From positions 4,100,965 to 4,164,964 of the forward strand of contig NZ_CP104011.1 of assembly GCF_025133575.1 (NCBI RefSeq): 64,000 bases of DNA, given 5' to 3'. This document shows positions 31,364-40,461 of this stretch, piece after piece (the first letter of the stretch is position 1; each line of letters starts with the position of its first letter). The DNA comes from Pseudomonas sp. GCEP-101 (GTDB lineage Bacteria > Pseudomonadota > Gammaproteobacteria > Pseudomonadales > Pseudomonadaceae). The notes beneath the pieces are model-generated. The model was not told where the DNA came from. It made no database searches and saw only the letters and a list, made by a program, of their open reading frames with translations. The position numbers and the translations under genes were made by a program.

Positions 31364-31607
31364 GGTTGTGATCTCTCTGCGGTAATCCATTGCGAAGGTG
31401 GCGAAAGCGGTTCATCCGCTTTCGTGTTCGTTCACGCAATTGATGTTTTCAGAGCCGAAGAAAGTCACAGGCCATGTCGCGTTTGTACACAAAGGCGTCG
31501 CAAATTAAACCGAGCTGAACGCTGCAGGCCCCGTCAACCGTGGCCTGCAGCGCGATGGGAGGTGCGCCATCGCGCCGCATGGCCCGTTTGTCAGAGGCGA
31601 CGGACGG

Positions 31608-33008
31608 TCATGCCTGCATGGCCCAGCCGTCCACGTTCATGGCGGCCTGGCGCAGCGCCTCCGAACGGGTCGGGTGCGGGTGGCAGGTGCGCGCGACGTC
31701 CTCGGCGGCGCCGCGGAACTCCATCGCTACGCAGTATTCCGCGATCATGTCGCCGACGTTCGGGCCGATCATGTGCACGCCGAGGATTTCGTCGCTGCGC
31801 TCGTCCGCCAGCACTTTCACGAAGCCTTCGGTCTCGTGGTTGATCTTCGCCCGGCTGTTGGCGGTGAAGGGGAACTTGCCCACCTTGTAGGCGCGGCCCT
31901 CGGCCTTGAGCTGCTCTTCGGTCTTGCCCACGGTGGCGACTTCCGGGTGGGTGTAGATCACGCCCGGGATCACGTCGTAGTTCACTTCCCCGGCCTTGCC
32001 GGCGATCAGCTCGACGCAGGCGATGGCCTCGTCCTCGGCCTTGTGGGCAAGCATCGGGCCGGAGGTGACGTCGCCGATCACCCAGATGCCCGGCACGCTG
32101 CTGCGGTGCTCGTGGTTCTCCAGCATGCCGCGCTTGTCCGTGGCCAGCCCGACGCTTTCCAGCCCGAGACCCTGGGTGTAGGGGCGGCGGCCGATGGCCA
32201 GCAGCACGTAATCCGCCTGGATCGACTCCGCCGCGCCGCCGGCGGCCGGCTCCACGCTCAGGGTCACCTGCTTGCCGCTGACCGTGGCCTGGGTGACCTT
32301 GCTGCCCAGCTTGAAGCTCATGCCCTGCTTGGTCAGCGCGCGCTGGAAGGTCTTGGCGGTTTCCAGGTCCATGCCGGGGCAGATGCGGTCCAGGTACTCG
32401 ATCACCGTGACCTCCGCGCCCAGGCGGCGCCACACCGAACCCAGCTCCAGGCCGATGACGCCGGCGCCGATCACCACCAGGTGCCTGGGCACCTCGGGGA
32501 TGGACAGCGCGCCGGTGGAGTCGAGGATGCGCTGGTTGTCCACGTTCACGCCGGGCAGCGGGGAGGGCTCCGAACCCGTGGCGATGATGATGTCCTTGGC
32601 GCTGAGCACGGTCTTGCTGCCATCGGCGGCGGTCACTTCGACCTTGCCCGGCCCGTCGAGGCGGCCCCAGCCCTTCACCCACTCCACCTTGTTCTTGCGG
32701 AAGAGGAACTCGACGCCCTTGGTCAGCGCGGCGACGCTCTCGGACTTCTGTTTCATCATCTGCGCCAGGTCCAGCGTCGGCTTGACCTGGATGCCGAGGT
32801 TGGCGAACTCGCCGCCGGCCGCTGCCTCGTAGAGCTCGGATGCATGCAGCAGCGCCTTGGACGGCATGCAGCCGACGTTCAGGCAGGTGCCGCCGAGGGT
32901 CTCGCGACCCTCCACGCAAGCGACCTTCAGGCCCAGCTGGCCCGCGCGAATCGCCGCGTTGTAGCCGCCGGGGCCGCCGCCGATGACGATCACATCGTAA
33001 GTGCTCAT
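31608..33008 (-). CDS. lpd: dihydrolipoamide dehydrogenase (E3), orphan copy
   Basis: 466 residues. The FAD site GGGPGGYNAA is at residues 10-19, and the redox disulfide is Cys42/Cys47 (GGTCLNVGCMPSKA). The NAD site (VIGAGVIGLELGSVW) is at about 182, and the C-terminal active site has the HPHPTRSEALRQAA stretch with the catalytic His-Glu. It reoxidises lipoyl groups of 2-oxoacid dehydrogenases or the glycine system. No E1 or E2 genes are adjacent, so it is a stand-alone E3 (like Pseudomonas Lpd3; the exact paralogue is inference). Confidence 0.9.
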   Translation of the reverse strand: MSTYDVIVIGGGPGGYNAAIRAGQLGLKVACVEGRETLGGTCLNVGCMPSKALLHASELYEAAAGGEFANLGIQVKPTLDLAQMMKQKSESVAALTKGVEFLFRKNKVEWVKGWGRLDGPGKVEVTAADGSKTVLSAKDIIIATGSEPSPLPGVNVDNQRILDSTGALSIPEVPRHLVVIGAGVIGLELGSVWRRLGAEVTVIEYLDRICPGMDLETAKTFQRALTKQGMSFKLGSKVTQATVSGKQVTLSVEPAAGGAAESIQADYVLLAIGRRPYTQGLGLESVGLATDKRGMLENHEHRSSVPGIWVIGDVTSGPMLAHKAEDEAIACVELIAGKAGEVNYDVIPGVIYTHPEVATVGKTEEQLKAEGRAYKVGKFPFTANSRAKINHETEGFVKVLADERSDEILGVHMIGPNVGDMIAEYCVAMEFRGAAEDVARTCHPHPTRSEALRQAAMNVDGWAMQA

Positions 33009-33218
33009 GCCGTGTTCTCCGCAGTTGGAAAGAAGGGTGAATCGAGGTTAGTCCGTGCCCGCCGGATCACCAGCGCGAGGCCTGGGAAAGCGTTACCTGA
33101 TTTATATTACGAACATAATATATTCATCGGCGCAAGTCACGCGGACATGACAGGAGCAGCGAGGAGGGCGAAAATGCGGGGCTTTGGCGCCCAAGGTCCG
33201 CGCGCCCACGGAGAATTC

Positions 33219-34340
33219 ATGAAGATCGACTGCGATTTCGACAGCGGCAACATCCAGGTCATCGACGACAGCGACCCGCGTTACGTGCGCCTGGCGCTGC
33301 GCCCGGACACGAAAAGCCCGCACTTCCAGTGGTTCCACTTCAAGGCCGAGGGCCTGGAGCCCGGCCAGACCTACCGGTTCAGCCTGACCAACACGCCCGG
33401 CTCCAGCTACACCGGCGGGTGGTCGGGCTACAACGCCGTGGCCTCCTTTGACCAGCGCGACTGGTTCCGCGTGCCCAGCACCTTCGACGCCAACGGCCTG
33501 CATTTCAGCCTGGTTGCCGAGCAGGCCCAGGCCTGGTTCGCCTACTTCGAACCCTACAGCCGCGAGCGCCATGCCGAGCTGGTGAAGCGTGCCATCGCCA
33601 ATGGCGCCGAGCTGCTCGCCACCGGCCACAGCGTGGAAGGCCGCGAACTGCCGCTGCTGCGCATCGGCAACGGCGCGCCGGGTGCGCGCAAGATCTGGCT
33701 GATCGCCCAGCAGCACCCCGGCGAGCACATGGCCGAGTGGTTCATGGAAGGCCTGATCGAACGCCTGCAATCCGCCGACGCCGATATCCAGCGCCTGCTT
33801 CAGCACGCCGACTTCTACCTGGTGCCGAACATGAACCCGGACGGCGCCTTCCACGGCCACCTGCGCACCAACGCCGCCGGCAAGGACCTCAACCGCGCCT
33901 GGGCCGCGCCCAGCGCCGAGGAGAGCCCGGAAGTGCTGTTCGTGCAGGAGCAGATGGCGCGCTACGGCGTGGACCTGTTCCTCGACGTGCACGGCGACGA
34001 AGAGATCCCCTTCGTGTTCGCCGCCGGCTGCGAAGGCAACCCGGAGTTCACCCCGCGCCTGGATCGCCTGGAAAGCCTGTTCCGCGAGCGCCTGGAAGCC
34101 AACGGCGAATTCCAGAGCGTGCACGGCTACCCCAAGGACGCTCCGGGCCAGGCCAACCTGACCCTGGCCTGCAACCACGTCGGCCGCACCTACGATTGCC
34201 TGTCGCTGACCCTGGAAATGCCGTTCAAGGACCACAACCTGTCGCCCAACCCGCGCACCGGCTGGAACGGCGCGCGCTCCAAGGCCCTGGCGGAGGCGGT
34301 GCTGGTCACGGTGGCGAGCCTGGTCGACGAGTTGCGTTGA
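33219..34340 (+). CDS. cytosolic M14-family metallocarboxypeptidase (CCP-like)
   Basis: 373 residues with no signal peptide. An N-terminal beta-sandwich (FDSGNIQVIDDSDPRYVRLA, then HFQWFHFKAEGLEPGQTYRF) precedes the zinc peptidase domain, as in nucleotide carboxypeptidases of the CCP group. Zinc ligands are His166 and Glu169 (QHPGEHMAEW) and His258 (DVHGDEE); the catalytic Glu is E333 (LTLEMPFK). The PNMNPDGAFHGHLRTNAAGK segment holds the substrate-carboxylate arginine. This is the PaCCP class known from P. aeruginosa; natural substrate unknown. Confidence 0.9.
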   Translation: MKIDCDFDSGNIQVIDDSDPRYVRLALRPDTKSPHFQWFHFKAEGLEPGQTYRFSLTNTPGSSYTGGWSGYNAVASFDQRDWFRVPSTFDANGLHFSLVAEQAQAWFAYFEPYSRERHAELVKRAIANGAELLATGHSVEGRELPLLRIGNGAPGARKIWLIAQQHPGEHMAEWFMEGLIERLQSADADIQRLLQHADFYLVPNMNPDGAFHGHLRTNAAGKDLNRAWAAPSAEESPEVLFVQEQMARYGVDLFLDVHGDEEIPFVFAAGCEGNPEFTPRLDRLESLFRERLEANGEFQSVHGYPKDAPGQANLTLACNHVGRTYDCLSLTLEMPFKDHNLSPNPRTGWNGARSKALAEAVLVTVASLVDELR

Positions 34341-34387
34341 TCACACGGCGTACAACCGCCCTCGGTTGTACGCCGTTGCCGCCTTTT

Positions 34388-34483
34388 CGTAGGAGCGAGC
34401 GTGCTCGCGAACAGCCCAATGCGGGTGCTGCCGGGAAGTCTGTTCGCGAGCAATAACGATGCGTCCCTCTCGCTCCTGCAGGT
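34388..34483. repeat. REP doublet with an interrupted second arm
   Basis: A GAGC-type REP at 34388-34413 faces a reversed copy at about 34440-34483. The reversed copy is split: TTCGCGAGCA is followed by about 15 extra bases before CTCGCTCCTGCAGG. No gene is present between the carboxypeptidase and the small gene at 34626. Confidence 0.7.
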
Positions 34484-34625
34484 TTGTCTTCTGCCACATC
34501 ATTCTCGTGTAGTTTCCTACGGCCAACCCGCCTGACCACTCGGTCAATCCGCCCCGCCTGGCTGTTGAATCTTCCTCCCCGCGTGCTAGTCCAATAGAGG
34601 AGGCGCCCGACCGCAGGAGGTGCGT

Positions 34626-34781
34626 ATGACAAGGCATCGCAAGCTGTTGACCCCGCAGGTCATCGAGGACCTGCAGGAACGCATGGACGCCCCGGAAGAA
34701 CTGGACTTCAGAGAGCGCCGGGAAGTGCGCAAGAACCGTTCGGGCGAGCACCGGCCTCGCGCCTTCGCTGGCGCGGCCTGA
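34626..34781 (+). CDS. 51-residue hypothetical protein
   Basis: A short frame with an excellent ribosome site (GCAGGAGGTGCGT before the ATG). The product is highly charged: MTRHRKLLTPQVIEDLQERM, then acidic and basic residues to a C-terminus rich in Arg and Ala. No family is recognised. A C/G-rich hairpin at 34795-34815 just downstream may end its transcript. Confidence 0.6.
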   Translation: MTRHRKLLTPQVIEDLQERMDAPEELDFRERREVRKNRSGEHRPRAFAGAA

Positions 34782-35119
34782 TCGAGCGGGCAGGGGCGCC
34801 GGCCATGCCGGCGTCTGTGCCCGCCAGGCGGTCACGACGAGGTCGCTTCGGCCATGCGCCGGAGCGGCCCCGCACGATGCCGCTGCCGCTGGCTTTCACT
34901 TCGTCGGACAGTATCCGGTATTCCGCGCCATCACCTTCGCTTCCTTCAGTCGATTCTCGCCGCAGAGTGGCATTCCAGAGCGGTTCGCTTCTGTATCTTC
35001 CCGCATACTCGGTAGCGGTTGTCTTACAAAAATCCGACTGAAAACTTGAACTGCTTCACATAAAATCGGGTCTTCCGTTAGCGCATTTCGCTCTACCCGC
35101 AGCAGTCAGAAGTAGCCCC
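34782..35119. other. 338-base intergenic stretch
   Basis: It contains the hairpin GGCGCCGGC-CAT-GCCGGCGTC (34795-34815), a weak terminator candidate without a T tract. The rest, including a less GC-rich region around 34980-35080 that may hold the promoter of the next gene, shows no other recognisable element. Confidence 0.4.
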
Positions 35120-35512
35120 ATGGAAAACCACAGCACCCCCCTGGGTCCGGTTCCTGCTCATCTGGTCCGGGAAGCCGTCGCCAAGAAAACCGGCCTGGGC
35201 TGGGTGGTCGAATTCAACATCGCCACCTGGCTGAATCTCGCGGTACACGACGACACCGCCATTGCTCTGAAGGTCAGTTACCTGGACGGCGAAAAGCCCC
35301 GGGAAGTCCTGGTCGACAAGGGCAGCATCTTCGGCGCCCAGCGCATCCTGCTGTGCGGCATCGCCCGGCTGGGGGTGAACCAGAAGCTCGAAGCCATGAG
35401 CCTGTCCCTGGAAACCCGCGCACCGATCCAGTCGCTGCTGGTCGAAGAGCTCTTCGTCCAGGCCGTGGAGCGCCAGAGCACCAAGAAGAACGGCACGCGC
35501 AAATCCCGCTGA
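35120..35512 (+). CDS. conserved hypothetical protein, 130 residues
   Basis: The start is MENHSTPLGPVPAHLVREAV. A predicted alpha/beta core (AIALKVSYLDGEKPREVLVD) is followed by a hydrophobic segment (SIFGAQRILLCGIARLGVNQ) and a strongly basic tail ending KKNGTRKSR. No family is recognised. The ribosome site is weak, so the exact start is uncertain. It precedes the thioesterase gene by 130 bases on the same strand. Confidence 0.6.
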   Translation: MENHSTPLGPVPAHLVREAVAKKTGLGWVVEFNIATWLNLAVHDDTAIALKVSYLDGEKPREVLVDKGSIFGAQRILLCGIARLGVNQKLEAMSLSLETRAPIQSLLVEELFVQAVERQSTKKNGTRKSR

Positions 35513-35642
35513 GCCTTCTCAGAGGCCGTGCGGGGGCGCCATCGGCGGGCATTCCCGCTGTGCATGACGCCTCGCCGGGCTTGCGACGCACCGTTCAAGG
35601 CGGGGAACATCACGGGTTCCACCCGATGCCTCAGGATGTTCC

Positions 35643-36095
35643 ATGCCCTTCGATATCGAACAGCTCAAGCTCTACACCGCCCACCGCGGCATTGCCATTC
35701 CCATGCTCGACTTCCTGCAGTTCCGCCACGCCCCGGCGGAGGACGGCAACGGGCCGGGTCGGCTGGTCGTGCGCGTCGAACCGCAGCTGGTCAATGGCTG
35801 GGCCAATGCCCACGGCGGGCTGATCATGACCCTGCTCGACGTCGCCATGGCCTTGAGCGCCAGCGACGCCGACGACGCCTACCGCGGCGTGGTGACCGTG
35901 GAGATGAAAACCAGCTTCCTGCGCCCCGGCGGCGAAGTAGGCGAAGTGCTGGAAGCCCACGGCAAGGTACTGCACCACACGCGCTCGATCGCCTTCTGCG
36001 AGGGCGAGCTGCGCAACAGCCAGGGCGTGGTGGTGGCGACGTCCTCGGGCACCTTCAAATACGTCAACAAGCCACGCCCCCTGGCGGATGCCTGA
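35643..36095 (+). CDS. PaaI-family thioesterase
   Basis: 150 residues with the PaaI/4HBT hotdog pattern: LVNGWANAHGGLIMTLLDVA (about residues 50-69) carries the HGG motif and the catalytic Asp, and FLRPGGEVGEVLEAHGKVLH follows. It should hydrolyse an acyl-CoA, possibly an aromatic or hydroxylated one; substrate unknown. Probably monocistronic. Confidence 0.8.
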   Translation: MPFDIEQLKLYTAHRGIAIPMLDFLQFRHAPAEDGNGPGRLVVRVEPQLVNGWANAHGGLIMTLLDVAMALSASDADDAYRGVVTVEMKTSFLRPGGEVGEVLEAHGKVLHHTRSIAFCEGELRNSQGVVVATSSGTFKYVNKPRPLADA

Positions 36096-36200
36096 GGACG
36101 GGACGTGCCCTTTCTCCCGCCCAGGCTGCGCGCCCCGCTCCAAGGGGAGAGCGAACAGCTCGTGCCGGCTGACACGTCGGCATCACGCTGCTCCATACGT

Positions 36201-36478
36201 CCCCTCTCCCTTCAGGGAGAGGGTTAGGGAGAGGGAAGACGCTGGCAGGAGGTTTCAGAAAAAAGGCAGTTGCTCCTACAGGGACCACCGCGATGGGGAG
36301 GTTCGCGAGCAAGCTCGCTCCTACAGCTCGAGGCTGGCGGGAGAGGAAGGCACCCGTGCCGGCTGCCCCTATGGTTTCATCGTGCTCCGAACCAGTCCCC
36401 TCTCCCTTCAGGGAGAGGGTTAGGGAGAGGGCAAACCACCACGCAGGCGTTGAGGTAGGAGCGGACCTTGTCCGCGAA
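36201..36478. repeat. repeat block: two CCCTCTCCC palindromes and two REPs
   Basis: Two copies of CCCCTCTCCCTTCAGGGAGA followed by GGGTTAGGGAGAGGG lie at 36201-36235 and 36397-36431. A reversed GAGC-type REP lies at 36301-36326 and a GGAC-type REP at 36454-36478. These fill the 488-base gap between the thioesterase gene and the TPR gene. Confidence 0.8.
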
Positions 36479-36583
36479 TCCATCGCGGCGGAACGGATGT
36501 TCATCGGGAAACGCCTTGGCATGGCGCTCGTTTCTCCGGGGCTTCTTCCCTCAATCTCGGCGACCCACGCCGCCACAGCCGCT

Positions 36584-37822
36584 TCACTTGGCCAGGCTGC
36601 GCACCGTGCAACGGCCATCGGCAATCGCCTCGCAGAGGAAATACGGCATCAATTCCCCCCAGGCGCCCTTGGTCACGGGCGACTCGTAACGGCACAACAG
36701 CGTGCCCTCGGCGTCGAACAGGCCCCAGGGCTGCAACTCGCCGTCCGCCAGCTTGCTGTCCACCTTGATGCCCTGGTAACTGGCGTTGCAGCCCACGTGG
36801 AAGACTTCCGTTCGCCAGCGCACCGGCGCGTGCGGCGGGAAGGGCTGTGCGTCGAGGAAGCCGAACAGATCGTCGTGGTTCAGCAGGCTCTGGCGGATGG
36901 TCGGCCACAGGCTGCGCCGCAGGAAGTATTGGTCGGCGTAGCGCTGGTGCGCCTTTTCTTCCTTCAGATACTGCGCGATCAGCGCGCGGATGCCCGGCAG
37001 GTTCGGGTTGTGGCAACCGGCCCACATGCCGGCCAGCAGCAGCTCGGTATGGGTGAAGTAGTCGCGCATGTGGTGATACCAGCGGTCGCTCCGCAGCCAG
37101 GCCTCCACCGCTGCCTGGTCGCGCTCGGAGAGCAGCGAGTCGGCATCGCGCACCTGGAAGCGCGCCACCTCGCCATCCTCCATCACCAGGAAGCGCCACA
37201 TGGTCGCGGGGATGCCGTGCCGGGTCTCATCGTCCACCCGCACCACCTGCGCCCCGGCCTCGGCCAGCCGCGCCTGCACAGCCTGCGGCACCGAGTCGTC
37301 CACATAGAAGCGGCAGCGCCACTGCGGGAATAGCTCGCGCGCCGCCTCGACGTTTTTCAGTGCGCTCTCGCAATAGCGCGGGCGCGCGCCGAACAGCGAG
37401 AAGACGATCAGGTTGCGCTCGGGATGCGAGCCGTCGAACGCCGGCGGCGACGCGGCGGGCAGGGGATGCGCCGGGAACTGGCTGTACTTGCGGTCCGCCA
37501 CGCTGAGCGACAGGTTGCCGTAGCGGCGCACCAGCTCCGGCTTGTTCAGCCAGCCGCACGCCTCGGTCAGCCCGTCCAGGGCCGTGTTCGGCATCTTCTC
37601 CTCGCCCAGGGTGTTGAGCAGCTTGAGATACGTCTTGTAAGCCTGTTCGTAGTTCTTCGTCCGCATCAGGCACAGGGCGTAATCCGCCAGCAGCGTGGGA
37701 TGGTTCGGCGCGATCTGCAGCGCCTGGCGCGCCACGTCGCGGCCCTGCGGGTAATTCCCCTTGGCCAGCGCAGCGCGAAAGGTGGCGGCCAGCTTGTTCA
37801 ACTTCTTCTCGACGGCAGACAT
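36584..37822 (-). CDS. TPR protein with a glycosyltransferase-like domain
   Basis: 412 residues. Residues about 10-105 form two to three tetratricopeptide repeats (ALAKGNYPQGRDVARQALQI, then ALCLMRTKNYEQAYKTYLKL). The rest is a globular domain with VFSLFGARPRYCESALKNVE, a WRFLVMEDGEVARFQVRDAD stretch with an acidic DAD motif of the kind used to bind metal-nucleotide in GT-A enzymes, and a later HHMRDYF. A glycosyltransferase role is inferred from this pattern; substrate unknown. It lies alone, upstream of the AT-rich island. Confidence 0.55.
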   Translation of the reverse strand: MSAVEKKLNKLAATFRAALAKGNYPQGRDVARQALQIAPNHPTLLADYALCLMRTKNYEQAYKTYLKLLNTLGEEKMPNTALDGLTEACGWLNKPELVRRYGNLSLSVADRKYSQFPAHPLPAASPPAFDGSHPERNLIVFSLFGARPRYCESALKNVEAARELFPQWRCRFYVDDSVPQAVQARLAEAGAQVVRVDDETRHGIPATMWRFLVMEDGEVARFQVRDADSLLSERDQAAVEAWLRSDRWYHHMRDYFTHTELLLAGMWAGCHNPNLPGIRALIAQYLKEEKAHQRYADQYFLRRSLWPTIRQSLLNHDDLFGFLDAQPFPPHAPVRWRTEVFHVGCNASYQGIKVDSKLADGELQPWGLFDAEGTLLCRYESPVTKGAWGELMPYFLCEAIADGRCTVRSLAK

Positions 37823-38303
37823 GCGGAAACTCTCCAGGGCAGGACGGCGGCGGAGGGATCTACACGGAATGAGCAGCCCGCGCGCGTCGAATGCATGGAG
37901 CGCAAGGCTAGGGAGCGGGGGAGCAGGGCTCTATCGGAAAATTCCTGCACGTGGCGGCGATAATTACGAAGTCTTACGCAGGCCGCGCTTCACCTGTAGG
38001 AGCGGACCACGCCCGCGACTGCGCGCCAGGGGCGATTACAAAGGAAGGAGCGTGGGATTGGCAGGATTGAATTGTCCATTTCAGCAGCATCTCTACTAAG
38101 AGCAGGCCACTACGGACGATGTTGGATCAGCAGGCACTCGAACCAACACACCGCGGTCCGGTGGGCGGCCCGTGGTCCATATAGTTGGGTCGCCTATCCA
38201 GATCGGCAATAGTCTATCGAGCGTCGAGCTGCTAATCCCGGCCCTGCGCACAGCAAGGCCGGTAGATATGAATGGCATGAATTTCGTTATTTAAAGGTGG
38301 TGG
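37823..38303. other. 481-base intergenic stretch at the left edge of the AT-rich island
   Basis: It carries one degraded REP at about 37995-38018. Base composition falls from about 38040 onward. No tRNA, integrase or clear att-like repeat was found. An open frame at 38096-38278 on the minus strand is not supported by any motif. Confidence 0.5.
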
Positions 38304-38948
38304 CTACTCCCCAGCTAACTTTGATTGTGAGAAATTTCGAATAAAAGCTCTGAAATTTCTATAAGAGTCAAGATTGTTTACTGGTCCGTCGGGGTCTAGG
38401 TCATAAGTCAGGCGCGCACGCATATCCTGAAATCGATTTTTAAATTTTCTAAGGCGGGCTCCTTCAGTTTCGCTAATGAGGCATAGAACTTCGAGAAGTA
38501 TTTGCTTAGAGTTTGCGATTGTTTCCAGGTTTCGATTTCTACTTAACGGCTCGATGTTTCCACGGAATGATTGATTGCCCGCTACTCTCTTTAGCGCTTG
38601 GGTGTCCGCAAGAAGCCATGTTTCTAACATGGTGACAGGAATTACAGGTATTATCTTTTCTGCCGAAATTATGTTTTGGGCGGAGTCTAATATTTCTCTT
38701 TCTCTTGCAATCAATCCTGCGCTATCTGCATCACGGTGTACGAAAAAAACGTCGGCACTCGGGTAGTTCTTTGCGAGAGTTACGAGCTTGTCTCTCACGG
38801 AGTTTCCAATGGGAGGCTCAAAAAGTCGAAGATCGGGGGCTTCACCGCTCACCTCCGAGAAGCCTTCATTTATGAGTATGGTTTCTATATGGTCTACCAA
38901 GCGAAGATCTGACGTTCCTTCGCCGGTCAAGATGAAATTTATTTTCAT
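38304..38948 (-). CDS. DUF4276/TOPRIM-like protein, candidate nuclease of a two-gene defence system
   Basis: 214 residues. The N-terminus FILTGEGTSDLRLVDHIE has the TOPRIM glutamate at E10, and FFVHRDADS has the DxD pair at D73/D75, so the metal-binding set is present. The motif IPVTMLETWLLADTQAL (103-119) is typical of DUF4276. Such proteins pair with an AAA ATPase encoded directly upstream, 17 bases away here, with AGGAAG as ribosome site. The AT-rich codon use is unlike the neighbours. Expected role: nuclease effector released or driven by the ATPase (inference). Confidence 0.75.
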   Translation of the reverse strand: MKINFILTGEGTSDLRLVDHIETILINEGFSEVSGEAPDLRLFEPPIGNSVRDKLVTLAKNYPSADVFFVHRDADSAGLIAREREILDSAQNIISAEKIIPVIPVTMLETWLLADTQALKRVAGNQSFRGNIEPLSRNRNLETIANSKQILLEVLCLISETEGARLRKFKNRFQDMRARLTYDLDPDGPVNNLDSYRNFRAFIRNFSQSKLAGE

Positions 38949-38965
38949 AATGCACTTCCTGGTGC

Positions 38966-40348
38966 TTACTCTTCGAAGGCAAGGGATATCTGGCTGTCTG
39001 GTGGGAGATTCAAGTAAGAGATGATTGAGCCTTTCTCAATGCATTCATCGCCAGCCTTGCTTCTCCAGCTGCCCTTCAGGCTCTTACAGCGTATGGTGGA
39101 GGCGGGCTTTCCGTCCAAGCCTCGAACTTTAACTACATCTGCATAAATTAGATCATCGGGCACTTCGAGTTTTACGAGGACTGGGGAGTGAGTCGCAATT
39201 AGAATCTGGCGCATTGGATTGTCCTCGCCAGTCGCTTCTGTAGGGTCGACTGCAAGCTCTTTGAGTAAAGAAAGCATTGCCTGCATTTTAGCAGGATGGA
39301 TACCGTTTTCCGGCTCCTCGAAGCAGAGCAGCCCCTTGAAGTCTGGATCCTCTGCGATTATGCATAGCGATAGAAATCGTAACGTCCCGTCCGAGAGTGC
39401 TCGTGCCGGTAGAAAGGCTCCTGAACGTTCTTTTACTTCAACAGTTAGAAGCTGTCTTACTTGGTCGACGTCTACTCTTACATCCGAGGTGGGGATGATG
39501 GCAGAGAGTCGGCTTGCTACACGAGAATATACATTTTCATCTCTGCGGTATAACCGATGAAGTGTTGCGGCGAGCTTTCCTCCGTCGGCGCCCACAGTTC
39601 CGTCCTCATGCATTTTGTTTGAGCGTCGCATAGCGCTTGGCTCTAACGAAAGGAAACGCCATGATTGCATTTCTCTGCGTGCAGCAAGAATTGTTGGCCA
39701 GACGGCGCTGTTGGTGTTTGCGATAACTGTTTTTGGGATGTGGCGTGCGGGGATTTTTTGAGGCTGACCGCTGCTGCCTCCGTCTTGGTGGAGATGGATT
39801 TCAATAACTCCATCGTCCATGACTTGCGTCGAGATGAAGCCTGCTCCTTTGCGTTTGTTAATTACCACTTGGTCGCGAAACTGGGAGGCGCTAAGAGGGA
39901 AGTTTATTAGATTGGCCGCATCACCTTTGTTGATGTGATTGAGCGTTTCGCGGGCGAGGTATAATCCTAGTGATCCCTCTTTTTCTTCGTTGGGGTCGCG
40001 AGCGATTTCGATTTCGTACCTCAAGAATGTGGACTTTGCCTGGGCTTTCCGACCGAAGTCATCGACTATGTCTAATGGAACAATCATTTCCACGGCGAGG
40101 CTTATACGATCAGCCCTGTAGTCACCGTTCGTCCAGAAGATATCTAAAGGGTCGGTGGATTCAGAGTCGCGTACTGCTAAAGCTGCTTCGACAATGCTTT
40201 TATCGCTTAGAAGTGATAGGAATTTTATTGCGTCAAATATGTTGGATTTTCCAACCCCATTTAGGCCGGCTATGCAATTGAATGGGCCTAGAGACATTGA
40301 GAAATCTAGAAGATTTTTAAATCCATTTGCTTCAATCTTTGTGAGCAT
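38966..40348 (-). CDS. RecF/OLD-type AAA family ATPase, candidate defence sensor
   Basis: 460 residues. Walker A is GLNGVGKS at residues 28-35 (FNCIAGLNGVGKSNIFDAIK), the ABC signature-like LSDGTLRFLSL and Walker B LLCFEEPENGIHP are in the C-terminal half, and the switch His appears in IATHSPVLV. This is the SMC/RecF/OLD class of ATPase without the TOPRIM part, which is encoded by the next gene. GGAG lies 8 bases before the ATG. Codons are AT-rich. RloA, PARIS AriA and Septu PtuA are comparable defence ATPases; which, if any, is closest cannot be decided here. Confidence 0.8.
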   Translation of the reverse strand: MLTKIEANGFKNLLDFSMSLGPFNCIAGLNGVGKSNIFDAIKFLSLLSDKSIVEAALAVRDSESTDPLDIFWTNGDYRADRISLAVEMIVPLDIVDDFGRKAQAKSTFLRYEIEIARDPNEEKEGSLGLYLARETLNHINKGDAANLINFPLSASQFRDQVVINKRKGAGFISTQVMDDGVIEIHLHQDGGSSGQPQKIPARHIPKTVIANTNSAVWPTILAARREMQSWRFLSLEPSAMRRSNKMHEDGTVGADGGKLAATLHRLYRRDENVYSRVASRLSAIIPTSDVRVDVDQVRQLLTVEVKERSGAFLPARALSDGTLRFLSLCIIAEDPDFKGLLCFEEPENGIHPAKMQAMLSLLKELAVDPTEATGEDNPMRQILIATHSPVLVKLEVPDDLIYADVVKVRGLDGKPASTIRCKSLKGSWRSKAGDECIEKGSIISYLNLPPDSQISLAFEE

Positions 40349-40461
40349 GTGTTCTCCGTGCTATCCCATTCCTGCTTGGCAAGCTGTTACACGGTATCTA
40401 GTGGCGTACCGAACAGACCTTGTCATGGGCAGAGTGTATCAAACCAATACGGCAATCAGGC

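Noticed and set aside
38096..38278. A 60-codon frame left of the AT-rich pair, possible third defence gene
   Set aside because: No ribosome site, no motif, and mixed composition; it looks like chance.
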